A stretch of 64,000 nucleotides of DNA, taken from the NCBI RefSeq assembly GCF_004101245.1, contig NZ_SCIN01000001.1, positions 758,784-822,783 on the forward strand. Reading direction: 5' to 3'. Source of the stretch: Sphingomonas sp. UV9 (lineage in GTDB: Bacteria > Pseudomonadota > Alphaproteobacteria > Sphingomonadales > Sphingomonadaceae). The notes under the pieces were generated by a model. It was not told the DNA's origin, ran no database searches, and saw only the letters and a program-made list of their open reading frames with translations. This document shows positions 63,697-64,000 of the stretch, in pieces; the first letter of the stretch is position 1, and each line of letters begins with the position of its first letter. Made by a program: the position numbers and the translations under genes.

Positions 63697-64000
63697 GCAG
63701 TCTCCTTCGTTCCGCTTGAACAACGAATGCATGATGGCGGGTTTGGGTCCGTTAAGGCGCGGTTGCCGACGGGTGGCGATCGGCTAAGCTTGCGGCACGC
63801 TGTCGTCCGAGCTCCGCCGAACGCTCGCGATGACGATCGACGTTTTGCAAGGCGCGCGTCTTAGCCGCTTCCTGAACTGTCCCACGCGGCAAGGGCCGGG
63901 CGGGGTTCTTGCCAAGCTACATCCGTCATCCTGACGAGAGTCAGGATTCAGAGCTACGACTGCCGTCTTACTTTACCCTGGGTCCTGACTTTCGTCAGGA
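63697..64000. other. Intergenic region upstream of the antiporter, right window edge
   Basis: About 304 bases with no supported gene. It must hold the antiporter promoter. The last 78 bases are a family F palindromic element cut by the window end. Nothing else was recognised. Confidence 0.6.
63923..64000. repeat. Palindromic element family F, cut by the window edge
   Basis: Contains GTCATCCTGACGAGAGTCAG on the left and GTCCTGACTTTCGTCAGGA at the edge, matching the element at 32566. Confidence 0.7.

Overview
The window is a GC-rich, gene-dense chromosomal segment of an alphaproteobacterium. It is almost certainly a sphingomonad (Sphingomonas or a close relative). The reasons are the exosortase A (XrtA) exopolysaccharide locus, a DUF6481 protein, a large TonB-dependent receptor, ATGA/GTGA-coupled operons and the dense scatter of small palindromic repeats. 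No phage, IS element, CRISPR array or rRNA was seen. Three tRNAs are present: Met(CAT), His(GTG) and Val(CAC).

Layout. (1) 1-14525: XrtA/PEP-CTERM exopolysaccharide locus. On the minus strand it runs export lipoprotein, chain-length protein, tyrosine autokinase, outer-membrane protein, ATPase, deacetylase, FemAB-like transferase, glycosyltransferase and exosortase (cut by the left edge). A metabolic cassette (PLP decarboxylase, acyl-CoA ligase, acyl carrier protein, two alpha/beta hydrolases) sits beside it. (2) 14536-22406: thioredoxin reductase, then two FdhF/YdeP-type molybdopterin oxidoreductases flanking MobA, FdhD and a formate/nitrite channel. (3) 22588-27560: tRNA-Met, a 2H phosphoesterase, the Kup potassium transporter, and an Lrp-type regulator divergent from alanine dehydrogenase. 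(4) 27635-32482: cytochrome c maturation operon ccmC-D-E-F-G-H plus a TPR protein, including a 34-residue CcmD. (5) 32692-33931: leucine-type dehydrogenase and tRNA-His. (6) 33996-45327: a complete type II secretion operon, gspC to gspN, nearly all genes translationally coupled. (7) 45503-51371: a 2OG-Fe(II) oxygenase, then a TonB-dependent receptor and a surface lipoprotein behind a six-copy Pho box, and DUF6481. (8) 51664-56573: tetR-emrA-emrB-oprM efflux operon. (9) 56826-63696: tRNA-Val, HU, Lon, an M1 peptidase, a small unknown protein, a lipoprotein cytochrome c and a Ca2+/H+ antiporter.

The most striking feature is a set of at least seventeen short palindromic elements of several families. 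Most are intergenic, but five lie in frame inside or at the start of genes: the XrtA glycosyltransferase, the acyl-CoA ligase, gspE, ccmH and a small unknown gene. Two elements of one family are read in the same phase in two unrelated proteins. This resembles the in-frame palindromic elements of Rickettsia. The second notable signal is the six-fold 11-bp-periodic Pho-box array, which predicts phosphate-starvation control of the receptor/lipoprotein pair.

All calls come from reading the sequence and translations. No database search was run.
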